Assembly (NCBI GenBank): GCA_963931165.1
Contig: OZ006985.1
Location: 558,001-622,000, forward strand
Length of the DNA stretch: 64,000 nucleotides
Origin: Ornithoclostridium sp944380285
GTDB taxonomy: Bacteria > Bacillota > Clostridia > Christensenellales > UBA3700
Direction of reading: 5' to 3'
The translations under genes were made by a program, and so were the position numbers. Positions 41,688-49,818 of this stretch are shown here, piece by piece. The first letter of the stretch is position 1; each line of letters opens with the position of its first letter. The notes beneath the pieces are model-generated. The model ran no database searches and was not told where the DNA came from. It saw nothing but the letters and a program-made list of their open reading frames with translations.

Positions 41688-44600
41688 ATGTCTGAAGTAA
41701 ACAATTTCGATTCCATACAGATAGGCATTGCCTCTCCGGAGAAGATCAGGTCTTGGTCTCACGGCGAGGTCACAAAGCCCGAGACGATCAACTACAGGAC
41801 GCAGAAGCCGGAGAAAGACGGTCTGTTCTGCGAGAGGATCTTCGGTCCTACCAAGGACTGGGAGTGCCATTGCGGCAAGTATAAGCGCATCCGCTACAAG
41901 GGCGTCATCTGCGACAAGTGCGGCGTCGAGGTCACTCGCGCCAAGGTCAGACGCGAGAGGATGGGTCACATCGAGCTCGCCTCGCCCGTCTCCCACATCT
42001 GGTACTTCAAGGGCGTGCCGTCGCGCATCTCCCTTGCGCTGGACATGTCCCCCAAGGACGTCGAGCAGGTGCTGTACTTCCTCAAGTACATCGTCATCGA
42101 CCCGGGCAAGACGGACTTTGTCAAGAAGCAGATCCTCGACGAGCGCGAATATCGCGACGCGATCGACAAATACGGACACGGCGCTTTCCGCGTCGGCATG
42201 GGCGCCGAGGCGGTCAAAGAGCTGTTGATGGAGGTCGACCTCGACAAAGAGGCGGACGCTCTCAAAGAGATCATCGCGACCACCAACGCCGGGCAGCGCA
42301 AGCTCAAGGCGGTCAAGAGGCTTGAGGTGATCGAGGCGTTCCGCATGGGTCATTCCCGTCCCGAATGGATGATCCTCGACGTGCTGCCGGTGCTTCCGCC
42401 CGAGCTGCGCCCGATGGTCCCGCTCGACGGCGGCAGATATGCTACCAGCGACCTCAACGATCTCTATCGCAGGGTCATCAACCGCAACAACAGGCTCAAA
42501 AAGCTGATCGAACTCGGCGCGCCCGACATCATCGTCCGCAACGAGAAGAGGATGCTCCAAGAGGCTGTCGACGCCCTGATCGAGAACGGCAGGCGCGGCA
42601 AGGCGGTCAGCGGTCCCGGCAACAGAGAGCTCAAATCGCTCACCGCGTTGCTCAGAGGCAAGCAGGGACGTTTCCGTCAGAACTTGCTGGGCAAGCGCGT
42701 CGACTATTCCGGACGTTCGGTCATCGTCGTCGGACCGGAGCTCAAAATGTATCAATGCGGCATCCCCAAGGAGATGGCGCTGGAGCTGTTCAAGCCCTTT
42801 GTGATGAAAAAGCTCGTCGACATGGGCAAGTGCAACAACATCAAGAACGCCAAGCGCGTGATCGAGAGGGCGCAGGACGTCGTCGTTTGGGACATCCTCG
42901 AGGACGTCATCAAGGATCATCCGGTGCTGCTCAACCGTGCTCCGACACTGCACAGACTCGGCATCCAGGCGTTTGAGCCGGTGCTCGTCGAGGGCAGGGC
43001 GATCAAGTTGCATCCGCTCGTGTGCAGCGCGTTCAACGCGGACTTCGACGGCGACCAGATGGCGGTCCACGTTCCGCTTTCGATCGAGGCGAGGGCTGAG
43101 GCGAGGTTCCTGATGCTCTCGACCAACAACATCCTCAAGCTCAGCGACGGCAAGCCGATCGTCTCTCCGACCCAGGACATGGTCATCGGAAGCTACTATC
43201 TGACGATGGTCAAGCCGGGCGGCATGGGCGAAGGCAGATACTTCAAGGACGAAAAAGAGGCGGTCATGGCGTACCAGCTCAAGCAGGTCGAATTGCAGTC
43301 TCTCGTCCACATCCGCAGGACGATGGTCATCGACGGCGTGCGTTACAGCAAGCTGCTCGAGACGACTGTCGGACGCATCATCTTCAACGAGGCGATCCCG
43401 CAGGATCTCCACTTCGTGCCCAGGGACACACCCGAGCAGCAGCTCGATCTCGAGATCGACTTCCGCGTGGGCAAGAAGGAGCTGTCCAAGATCGTCGACG
43501 CGTGCTTCAAGTACAAGGGCGCGACCGAGACGAGCGTCGTCCTCGACAAGATCAAGGCTTTGGGCTACAAGTATTCGACGATCGGTGCGGTCACCGCGTC
43601 CATCTTCGATATGCACATCCCCAAGAGCAAGAAGGCGATCGTCGAGCAGGCGGAAAAGGACATCGTGTTCATCGAAAAGCAGTTCAAGAGAGGCCGTTTG
43701 TCCGAAGAGGACAGATATATGCAGACGGTCAAGACCTGGCAGGACGCGAAGGAGAGGATCGACAGCCAGCTGTTCGACGAAAAGGGCGACGACTTCCTTG
43801 GCGAGTTCAACCCCATTTGGATGATGGCGAACTCGGGAGCTCGCGGTAACAAGTCGCAGATCTCGCAGCTTTGCGGCATGAGAGGTCTTGTCCGCGACCC
43901 GTCCGGTAAGGTCATCGAGCTGCCTATCAAGGCAAACTACCGCGAAGGTCTGTCCGTTCTCGAGTACTTCATCTCGTCGCACGGCGGACGTAAAGGTCTT
44001 GCCGACACCGCGCTCAAAACTGCGGACTCCGGCTACCTCACCCGTCGTCTCGTCGACGTGTCGCAGGACATCATCGTCAACGAGCAGGATTGCGGCGACA
44101 CCAAGGGCATGGAGGTCTCGGCGATCGAGGGGCTCGAACCGCTCAGCGACCGCATCGACGGCAGATATTGCATGGACGACGTCAAGGATCCGGCGACCGG
44201 CGAGGTCATCTGCAAGGCGGACACGCTGATCGACACCGACACCGCGAAGAAGATCGAAAAGGCGGGCGTCAAGACGGTGCGCATCCGCAGCATCCTCTCC
44301 TGCCAGACCAAGCACGGCGTCTGCGCCAAGTGCTACGGCAAGAACATGGCGTCGGGCAACCCCGTCAAGTTGGGCGAAGCGGTCGGTATCATCGCGGCGC
44401 AGTCCATCGGCGAACCGGGCACGCAGCTGACGATGAGAACGTTCCACACCGGCGGCGTCGCGGTCAGCGAAGACATCACCCAAGGTCTGCCGCGCGTCGA
44501 AGAGCTGTTCGAAGCGCGCAAGCCCAAGGGGCAGGCGCTCATCTCCGAGATCGCGGGCGAAGTCGCCGTCTCCGACGACAAGCGCGTCGTCATCGTCACT

Positions 44601-45269
44601 CCCAAAGAGGGCGATCCGGTCGAGTACAAGATCAACTTCGGTCAAAAGCTCACCGTGCAGACGGGCGACGTCATCGAGGCGGGTCATCCGCTCACCCAAG
44701 GCTCCATCTATCCGCAGGACATCCTGAGGACGAAGGGCATCAGGGGCGCGCAGGAGTACCTAATCAAAGAGGTGCAGTCCGCATACCGCAGCTCCGGCGT
44801 CGAGATCAACGACAAGCACACCGAGGTCATCGTCAGACAGATGTTCCGCAAGGTCAAGATCGAGAAACAGGGCACGACGAGCATGCTGCCCGGCGAATAT
44901 GTCGACATCTTCACCTATGAGGACGAGAACCGCAAGGCGCTCGAAGAGGGCGGCGAACCGGCAACCGCAAAGCGCACGCTGCTCGGCATCACCAAGGCGG
45001 CGCTCGCGACCGAGTCCTTCCTGTCTGCGGCGTCCTTCCAGGAGACCGCGAGAGTGCTCACCGAGGCGGCGGTCAAGAACAAGGTCGACCACCTGCGCGG
45101 ACTCAAAGAGAACGTCATCCTCGGCAAGCTCATCCCGGCGGGTACCGGCATGAAGCTGTACCGCAACATCGTCGCCGTCCCGGCGGCGTCGGCGGACAGC
45201 CACATCGTCGAAGAGGACATCTCCGCCAAGTTTGCGGCAGAGGACGACATCGTCGACGACGAAGAGTGA
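41688..45269 (+). CDS. rpoC: RNA polymerase beta-prime subunit
   Basis: A 1193-residue beta-prime subunit. The N-terminal zinc site is CHCGKYK with VICDKCG (about 64-86). The catalytic Mg-binding loop is NADFDGDQMAVH near 452-463. The second zinc site CQTKHGVCAKCYGKN lies near 870-885, and the bridge/trigger region GEPGTQLTMRTFHTGG follows near 910. Length is that of a standard clostridial subunit without large insertions. AAGGAGG precedes the ATG. A palindromic hairpin and then the SAM-I leader of metK follow. Confidence 0.99.
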   Translation: MSEVNNFDSIQIGIASPEKIRSWSHGEVTKPETINYRTQKPEKDGLFCERIFGPTKDWECHCGKYKRIRYKGVICDKCGVEVTRAKVRRERMGHIELASPVSHIWYFKGVPSRISLALDMSPKDVEQVLYFLKYIVIDPGKTDFVKKQILDEREYRDAIDKYGHGAFRVGMGAEAVKELLMEVDLDKEADALKEIIATTNAGQRKLKAVKRLEVIEAFRMGHSRPEWMILDVLPVLPPELRPMVPLDGGRYATSDLNDLYRRVINRNNRLKKLIELGAPDIIVRNEKRMLQEAVDALIENGRRGKAVSGPGNRELKSLTALLRGKQGRFRQNLLGKRVDYSGRSVIVVGPELKMYQCGIPKEMALELFKPFVMKKLVDMGKCNNIKNAKRVIERAQDVVVWDILEDVIKDHPVLLNRAPTLHRLGIQAFEPVLVEGRAIKLHPLVCSAFNADFDGDQMAVHVPLSIEARAEARFLMLSTNNILKLSDGKPIVSPTQDMVIGSYYLTMVKPGGMGEGRYFKDEKEAVMAYQLKQVELQSLVHIRRTMVIDGVRYSKLLETTVGRIIFNEAIPQDLHFVPRDTPEQQLDLEIDFRVGKKELSKIVDACFKYKGATETSVVLDKIKALGYKYSTIGAVTASIFDMHIPKSKKAIVEQAEKDIVFIEKQFKRGRLSEEDRYMQTVKTWQDAKERIDSQLFDEKGDDFLGEFNPIWMMANSGARGNKSQISQLCGMRGLVRDPSGKVIELPIKANYREGLSVLEYFISSHGGRKGLADTALKTADSGYLTRRLVDVSQDIIVNEQDCGDTKGMEVSAIEGLEPLSDRIDGRYCMDDVKDPATGEVICKADTLIDTDTAKKIEKAGVKTVRIRSILSCQTKHGVCAKCYGKNMASGNPVKLGEAVGIIAAQSIGEPGTQLTMRTFHTGGVAVSEDITQGLPRVEELFEARKPKGQALISEIAGEVAVSDDKRVVIVTPKEGDPVEYKINFGQKLTVQTGDVIEAGHPLTQGSIYPQDILRTKGIRGAQEYLIKEVQSAYRSSGVEINDKHTEVIVRQMFRKVKIEKQGTTSMLPGEYVDIFTYEDENRKALEEGGEPATAKRTLLGITKAALATESFLSAASFQETARVLTEAAVKNKVDHLRGLKENVILGKLIPAGTGMKLYRNIVAVPAASADSHIVEEDISAKFAAEDDIVDDEE

Positions 45270-45274
45270 CCCCA

Positions 45275-45300
45275 TGCGCGCCGCTGCGCAGCGGCGCGCA
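45275..45300 (+). terminator. Palindromic hairpin after rpoC
   Basis: A 26-base perfect palindrome (TGCGCGCCGC arms) with no T-run. It is placed as a terminator or mRNA-stabilising stem for rpoBC. Confidence 0.6.
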
Positions 45301-45320
45301 AATACAACTGAATAGTTTTG

Positions 45321-45417
45321 TTCTATAAAGAGTGCGGGAGAGACGGACTCGACGATCGCACAGCAACCTTCGGCGACGAAAGGTGCTAATTTCCGCAAGA
45401 CGGCTTGAAATATAGAA
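45321..45417 (+). promoter_or_regulatory. SAM-I riboswitch (S-box) controlling metK
   Basis: The P1 stem TTCTATA (45321-45327) pairs perfectly with TATAGAA (45411-45417). Between them are the S-box core elements: P2 arms GTGCG and CGCAC, the conserved CAGCAACCT, the P3 hairpin, and AGGTGCTAATTTCC, the most diagnostic segment, followed by the P4 hairpin. S-adenosylmethionine binding should stabilise P1 and favour the terminator at 45425-45451, reducing synthesis of the SAM-producing enzyme encoded next. The fit of the core, the position and the downstream gene all agree. Confidence 0.9.
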
Positions 45418-45424
45418 TATATTG

Positions 45425-45451
45425 AGCGGCGTCTTTGGGCGCCGCTTTTTT
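45425..45451 (+). terminator. Riboswitch terminator before metK
   Basis: AGCGGCG pairs with CGCCGCT around TCTTTGGG, followed by a six-T run, 10 bp before the metK start. Confidence 0.85.
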
Positions 45452-45460
45452 CGGAGAAAG

Positions 45461-46636
45461 ATGAAAAGACGTTTGTTTACAAGTGAGAGCGTGACCGAAG
45501 GTCATCCCGACAAGGTCTGCGACAAGATCTCGGACAGCGTCCTCGACGCGTTGCTCGCGCAGGACGCATACAGCCGCGTCGCTTTGGAGACGTGCTGCAA
45601 CACCGGCTTTGCGCTGCTGTCGGGCGAGATCACCTCGTCGGCAGCCGTCGACTACGAGGCGATCGTCCGCAAGACCGCGCTCGAGATAGGCTACGACGAC
45701 GAGGCGAAGGGCTTTGACGGCGCCACCTGTCAGATCGAGATGAGGATAGAGAAGCAGTCCGCCGACATCGCGCTCGGCGTCGACCGCAGTCTCGAGTGCA
45801 AGGACGGCGGCGTCGACCGCTACGACGCGATAGGCGCCGGCGATCAGGGCATGGTGTTCGGCTATGCGTGCGATCAAACTCCGCAATTGATGCCCGCGCC
45901 GATATCGTATGCGCACGCGTTGACCGCGCGTCTCGCCGACGTGCGCAAGAGCGGGCTGCTGCCCTATCTGCGTCCGGACGGCAAGGCGCAGGTCACGGTG
46001 ATCTACGAGGACGGCGCGCCGGTCGGGATAGATACGGTCGTGGTGTCCGCGCAGCACGCCGAGGACGTCGACATGACGAAACTTCGCCGCGACATAGAGG
46101 AGTGCGTGATACGCGAGGCGCTGCCCGCGAAGATGCTGGGCGAGGCACGCTTTTTGATCAATCCCACCGGCAGGTTCGTCGTCGGCGGCCCGCACGGCGA
46201 CTGCGGACTCACCGGGCGCAAGATCATTGTCGACACATACGGCGGCTACTGTCCGCACGGCGGCGGCGCATTCTCGGGCAAGGACGGCACCAAGGTCGAC
46301 CGCAGCGCGTGCTACATGGCGCGCTATGCGTGCAAGAACGTCGTCGCGGCGGGGCTCGCCAAGGAGTGCCGTCTGGATGTCGCGTACGCGATAGGCGTCG
46401 CCCGTCCGGTGCAGATCCAGGTCAACACATTCGGCACCGCCAAGGTGGACGAAGAGAGGATCGCGGCGCTTGTCGCAAAGCACTTCGACTTCCGTCCGCA
46501 GGCGATCATCGAGACGCTCGGGCTACGCAGTCCCATCTTTGCCAAGACGACAAATTACGGTCATTTCGGCAGAGAGGATCAGGGTTTCAAGTGGGAAAAA
46601 ACAGACAGAGCGCAAATTCTCGCAGACGAGGCTTAA
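45461..46636 (+). CDS. metK: S-adenosylmethionine synthetase
   Basis: A 391-residue enzyme that joins methionine and ATP to make SAM. The signature motifs are ESVTEGHPDK near the N-terminus, the ATP loop GAGDQGMVFGYA at about 127-138, and the P-loop-like GGGAFSGKDGTKVDRS at about 268-283. An in-frame upstream ATG lies inside the riboswitch terminator, so the start at 45461, preceded by GGAG, is used. Expression should be controlled by the SAM-I leader. A terminator follows. Confidence 0.98.
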   Translation: MKRRLFTSESVTEGHPDKVCDKISDSVLDALLAQDAYSRVALETCCNTGFALLSGEITSSAAVDYEAIVRKTALEIGYDDEAKGFDGATCQIEMRIEKQSADIALGVDRSLECKDGGVDRYDAIGAGDQGMVFGYACDQTPQLMPAPISYAHALTARLADVRKSGLLPYLRPDGKAQVTVIYEDGAPVGIDTVVVSAQHAEDVDMTKLRRDIEECVIREALPAKMLGEARFLINPTGRFVVGGPHGDCGLTGRKIIVDTYGGYCPHGGGAFSGKDGTKVDRSACYMARYACKNVVAAGLAKECRLDVAYAIGVARPVQIQVNTFGTAKVDEERIAALVAKHFDFRPQAIIETLGLRSPIFAKTTNYGHFGREDQGFKWEKTDRAQILADEA

Positions 46637-46657
46637 CGCACACGGGCACGAAAAATC

Positions 46658-46683
46658 GCGCGGTCCTTCGGGGACCGCGCTTT
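46658..46683 (+). terminator. Terminator of metK
   Basis: GCGCGGTCC pairs with GGACCGCGC around TTCGG, followed by TTT. Confidence 0.75.
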
Positions 46684-46714
46684 GCCTTTTGGCGAAAAAA
46701 AGTGGCGCGTAACC

Positions 46715-46743
46715 TTGCAATCGGTCAAAACATAGTGTACAAT
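46715..46743 (+). promoter_or_regulatory. Promoter of the mrp gene
   Basis: TTGCAA (46715-46720), 17 bp, TACAAT (46738-46743); the ATG is 20 bp downstream with AAGGAG in between. Confidence 0.75.
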
Positions 46744-46763
46744 GTAAGAGCAAGGAGAAAACC

Positions 46764-47603
46764 ATGGCAGAATGCGATCACAACTGCGCGTCGTGCGGAG
46801 AGGACTGTGCGTCGCGCTCCCTTCCGCAAAAGGCGGAACACGGCAGCATAAAGAAGGTCATCGGCGTCGTCAGCGGCAAGGGCGGCGTCGGCAAGTCGTC
46901 GGTTTCGGCGATGCTCGCGTCCGCGGCGGCAAAGAGAGGGCTCAAAGCGGCGATACTCGACGCCGACGTCACGGGTCCGTCCATCCCCAGGATGTTCGGG
47001 GTGCACACCCCGGCGATGAGCAACGGCAAGAAGATTTTGCCGGCGACGACCGATGGCGGCGTCAAGCTGATCTCGGTCAACATGATGCTGCACGACGAGG
47101 ACGCGCCCGTGCTTTGGCGCGGACCTGTGATATCGGGCTTGGTCAAGCAATTTTGGGATGAGGTCGAGTGGGGCGACATCGACTTGATGTTCGTCGACAT
47201 GCCTCCGGGGACGGGGGATGTCGCGCTGACCGTCTTCCAAAGCCTGCCCGTCGACGGCATCGTCGTCGTCACGTCGCCGCAGCAGCTCGTGTCGATGATC
47301 GTCGGCAAGGCGGTCAACATGGCGCGTATGATGGACATCCCTGTCTGCGGCATCGTCGAGAATTACAGCTGGTACGACTGCCCCGACTGCGGCAAGCGGC
47401 ACTACATCTTCGGCAAGGGCGAGTTGGACGAGGTCGCGTCCAAGTATTCGCTGCCCGTGCTCGCGCGTCTGCCGTTCAGACCCGAGTATGCCGCGCTGTC
47501 GGACGAGGGCAAAGTCGAGAGCATAGCGTGCGCCGAGCTCGACGACGCATTGACCGTGATCGAGCGCTTTGAAGTGAAAAAACCCGCCAAGGCGGACAAA
47601 TAA
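46764..47603 (+). CDS. mrp: Mrp/NBP35-family ATP-binding iron-sulfur carrier
   Basis: A 279-residue P-loop NTPase of the MinD/Mrp group that carries and transfers iron-sulfur clusters. The N-terminal CDHNCASCGEDC is an Fe-S-ligand-like Cys cluster. The deviant Walker A GKGGVGKSS lies at 36-44, followed by LDADVTGPSIPRMFG, MPPGTGD (switch II), and a C-terminal CPDCGK pair for the bridging cluster. Homodimerisation through these Cys pairs is known for the family. The GH29 lipoprotein gene begins 11 bp downstream and may be co-transcribed, although the functions look unrelated. Confidence 0.93.
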   Translation: MAECDHNCASCGEDCASRSLPQKAEHGSIKKVIGVVSGKGGVGKSSVSAMLASAAAKRGLKAAILDADVTGPSIPRMFGVHTPAMSNGKKILPATTDGGVKLISVNMMLHDEDAPVLWRGPVISGLVKQFWDEVEWGDIDLMFVDMPPGTGDVALTVFQSLPVDGIVVVTSPQQLVSMIVGKAVNMARMMDIPVCGIVENYSWYDCPDCGKRHYIFGKGELDEVASKYSLPVLARLPFRPEYAALSDEGKVESIACAELDDALTVIERFEVKKPAKADK

Positions 47604-47614
47604 AAGGAGAAATT

Positions 47615-49315
47615 ATGAACAAGAGACTGACAGTCGCCGTTGCGGCGATCGCGCTGATCTGTCTTTGCATGACCTGCTTCTTTGCGGGGTGCAACGGCGA
47701 CGAAGGCGATTACAACTACTACGAAGTCCCCGACGCGGACAACGTCTACGCAGAGGGCGAGGAATTCGCGAAGGGCTGGTCGAACGGCAACAACGGCTAT
47801 GCGCTTGCCGGGGAGACGGACGCCGAGGGCAACGTCACCAAGGACGGCGCGGAGGCGCAGCGCCTGATCGACGTCACTCCGTCCGAGCGCCAGCTCGACT
47901 TTATGGAGATGGAGTACTACACCTTTGTCCACTTCGGTATGAACACCTTCACCGGCAACGAGTGGGGCACGGGCGACGAGAATCCCAAGAAGTTCAACCC
48001 CAAGAAGCTCGACACCGACCAGTGGTGCGAGGCGGTCAAGGCGTCGGGCAGCAAGGGCATCATGATCACCGCAAAGCACCACGACGGCTTCTGCCTGTGG
48101 CCGAGCGAATATACCGATCACGACATCGCCGCAAGTCCGTACAAGGACGGCAACGGCGACATCTTGGCGGAGCTGACCGAAAGCTGCGAAAAGTACGGGC
48201 TTGAAATGGGCATCTATCTGTCCCCGTGGGATATGAACGCCTCTTCCTACGGCGACACCGAGACGTACAACGAGTTCTATATGAACCAGCTCAGAGAGCT
48301 GCTCGACGGCAGATACGGTCCCGACTTTGACGGCAACGGCAAGGGCGAGATCTTCTGCGTTTGGATGGACGGCGCAAAAGGCGAGGAGACCTCCAAAGAG
48401 TTTTACTACAAGATGGACGAGTGGGAGGAACTCATCCACGAATTGCAGCCCGGTTGCATCGCCGCGAATATGGGCAGCGAAGTTCGTTGGGTCGGCAACG
48501 AGGCAGGCGTCAGCCGCGAGAGCGAGTGGAACGTCGTCAGCCGCGGCGACACCGCCAACCAGAATTGGCAGACCAGCGAAGATCAGCAAGAGGAGCTGAC
48601 CAGCGTCAACGCGACGGCAGAAGATCTCGGCAGCCGCGAATTGCTCGTCAAATATCAAGACCTTGTCTGGTATCCCGCCGAGGTCGACGTCAGCATCCGC
48701 AAGGGGTGGTTCTATCATTGGGATCAAGGTCCCAAGTCGCTCGAACACTTGCTCCAGATCTACTACAAGGCGGTCGGCGGCAACAGCAGCCTTTTGCTCA
48801 ACGTCACTCCCGACAAGAAGGGTCTCATCCCCGACAAAGACGTCGAGAGACTCAAGGAGATGGGCGACGCGATCGCGGCGTCCGTATCCAAACCGATGGC
48901 GGTCGAGAGCATAAACGTTGGCGACGGCACGGTCATGACCGCTTTGGACGCGGCGACGACCGCGAACCTGCTCGACGAGAGCACCTACGACGGCTATACG
49001 CTGAGCAAGGAGAACAACGAGTATGTCATCGAGATCAAGCTCGACGAGACGGGACAGCTCGGCAGGATAGACCTGCGCGAAGATCAGCGTTCGTCCCAGC
49101 GCGTCGAGGAGTTCGAGGTGTGGGTGCTCAATTCCGAGACGGGCAAGTGGCAGCTGATCGGCGACAGCACGATCATCGGCAACCGCCGCATATTGATGTT
49201 CGAGAACGCGCCGACGACGGACACCGTCCGCATCACGATCAAGCAGTCGCGTTCCAACCCCGTGCTGAGGAGCATATCTCTGTACGAAAAAGTGACGACC
49301 GATACGCAGGAATAA
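47615..49315 (+). CDS. Alpha-L-fucosidase lipoprotein, GH29
   Basis: A 566-residue exported enzyme. A signal peptide ends in CFFAGCNGD, with candidate lipidated Cys26. The GH29 barrel has WCEAVKASGSKGIMITAKHH (with DGFCLWPS following), GIYLSPWD, and the nucleophile Asp252 in VWMDGAKG. The general acid/base is not obvious in this subfamily. A C-terminal beta-sandwich (about 430-560) ends the protein. It would release fucose from host glycans at the cell surface, which fits a gut commensal using mucin or milk sugars alongside the GH20 unit. A terminator follows. Confidence 0.93.
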   Translation: MNKRLTVAVAAIALICLCMTCFFAGCNGDEGDYNYYEVPDADNVYAEGEEFAKGWSNGNNGYALAGETDAEGNVTKDGAEAQRLIDVTPSERQLDFMEMEYYTFVHFGMNTFTGNEWGTGDENPKKFNPKKLDTDQWCEAVKASGSKGIMITAKHHDGFCLWPSEYTDHDIAASPYKDGNGDILAELTESCEKYGLEMGIYLSPWDMNASSYGDTETYNEFYMNQLRELLDGRYGPDFDGNGKGEIFCVWMDGAKGEETSKEFYYKMDEWEELIHELQPGCIAANMGSEVRWVGNEAGVSRESEWNVVSRGDTANQNWQTSEDQQEELTSVNATAEDLGSRELLVKYQDLVWYPAEVDVSIRKGWFYHWDQGPKSLEHLLQIYYKAVGGNSSLLLNVTPDKKGLIPDKDVERLKEMGDAIAASVSKPMAVESINVGDGTVMTALDAATTANLLDESTYDGYTLSKENNEYVIEIKLDETGQLGRIDLREDQRSSQRVEEFEVWVLNSETGKWQLIGDSTIIGNRRILMFENAPTTDTVRITIKQSRSNPVLRSISLYEKVTTDTQE

Positions 49316-49335
49316 TAAGCGCTTGCGCGAAAGCG

Positions 49336-49367
49336 GAGCGCGGTCCCGAAAGGGATCGCGCTCTTTT
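49336..49367 (+). terminator. Terminator of the GH29 gene
   Basis: GAGCGCGGTCCC pairs with GGGATCGCGCTC around GAAA, followed by TTTT. Confidence 0.85.
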
Positions 49368-49391
49368 GATGCCAAAAAAGGGGGGAAAGCT

Positions 49392-49621
49392 ATGAAGACA
49401 AGACGACGATGAGAGGAGCGCGGCGGCAAGACAAATTGCAACGCAAAGCCGCAGACGACAGGGGGCATGCGGCGGCAGCCGCGAACGACAACACGGCGGA
49501 TCGCAAAAGGAGGGAAATGAAGAAAAGACGACGATGAGAGCGCAGGAGGCCGCGCAGAACGTGTAAAAACGCGGCTAACGCCGCCAACGGAGGGGGAGAT
49601 ATGAAGACAAGACGACGATAG
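49392..49621 (+). repeat. Three six-codon mini-ORFs in a gene-free stretch
   Basis: The gap 49368-49773 has no normal gene. It contains three copies of a short sequence, each a complete tiny reading frame: MKTRRR-stop at 49392-49412, MKKRRR-stop at 49517-49537 and MKTRRR-stop at 49601-49621. Each is preceded within 10 bases by a G-rich ribosome-site-like run (GGGGGGAAA, GGAGGGAA, GGAGGGGGAG). Sequences between the copies differ. They may be translated basic peptides or a degenerate repeat. Confidence 0.45.
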
Positions 49622-49773
49622 ACCGAGGGCGATGAAGCGCCCCGACAAAGAAGCACGCGCTTTGACCGAATGCGGCAGGCGCGCCGAACATTGACAACTG
49701 AATAAAACATGCAAAAAGCGAAACGTGTCAAAGATTTTGCCGCAAAAGGCACGCTTGTTTCGGCGGGAAAAGG

Positions 49774-49800
49774 CAAAAAAATCCCCCGCCGAGGCGGGGG
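49774..49800 (-). terminator. Terminator of the large surface protein gene
   Basis: On the minus strand CCCCCGCC/GGCGGGGG around TC is followed by ATTTTTTT. Confidence 0.9.
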
Positions 49801-49818
49801 AGAAGATTGACGAATGCG

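Noticed and set aside
37812..44699. Open frame of about 2,295 codons on the minus strand opposite rpoB and rpoC
   Set aside because: It is the antisense shadow of two conserved GC-rich genes; its protein is low-complexity Arg/Asp/Leu/Val sequence without domains.
47402..49714. 770-codon minus-strand frame opposite the GH29 gene
   Set aside because: Shadow of the fucosidase and part of mrp; no family features.
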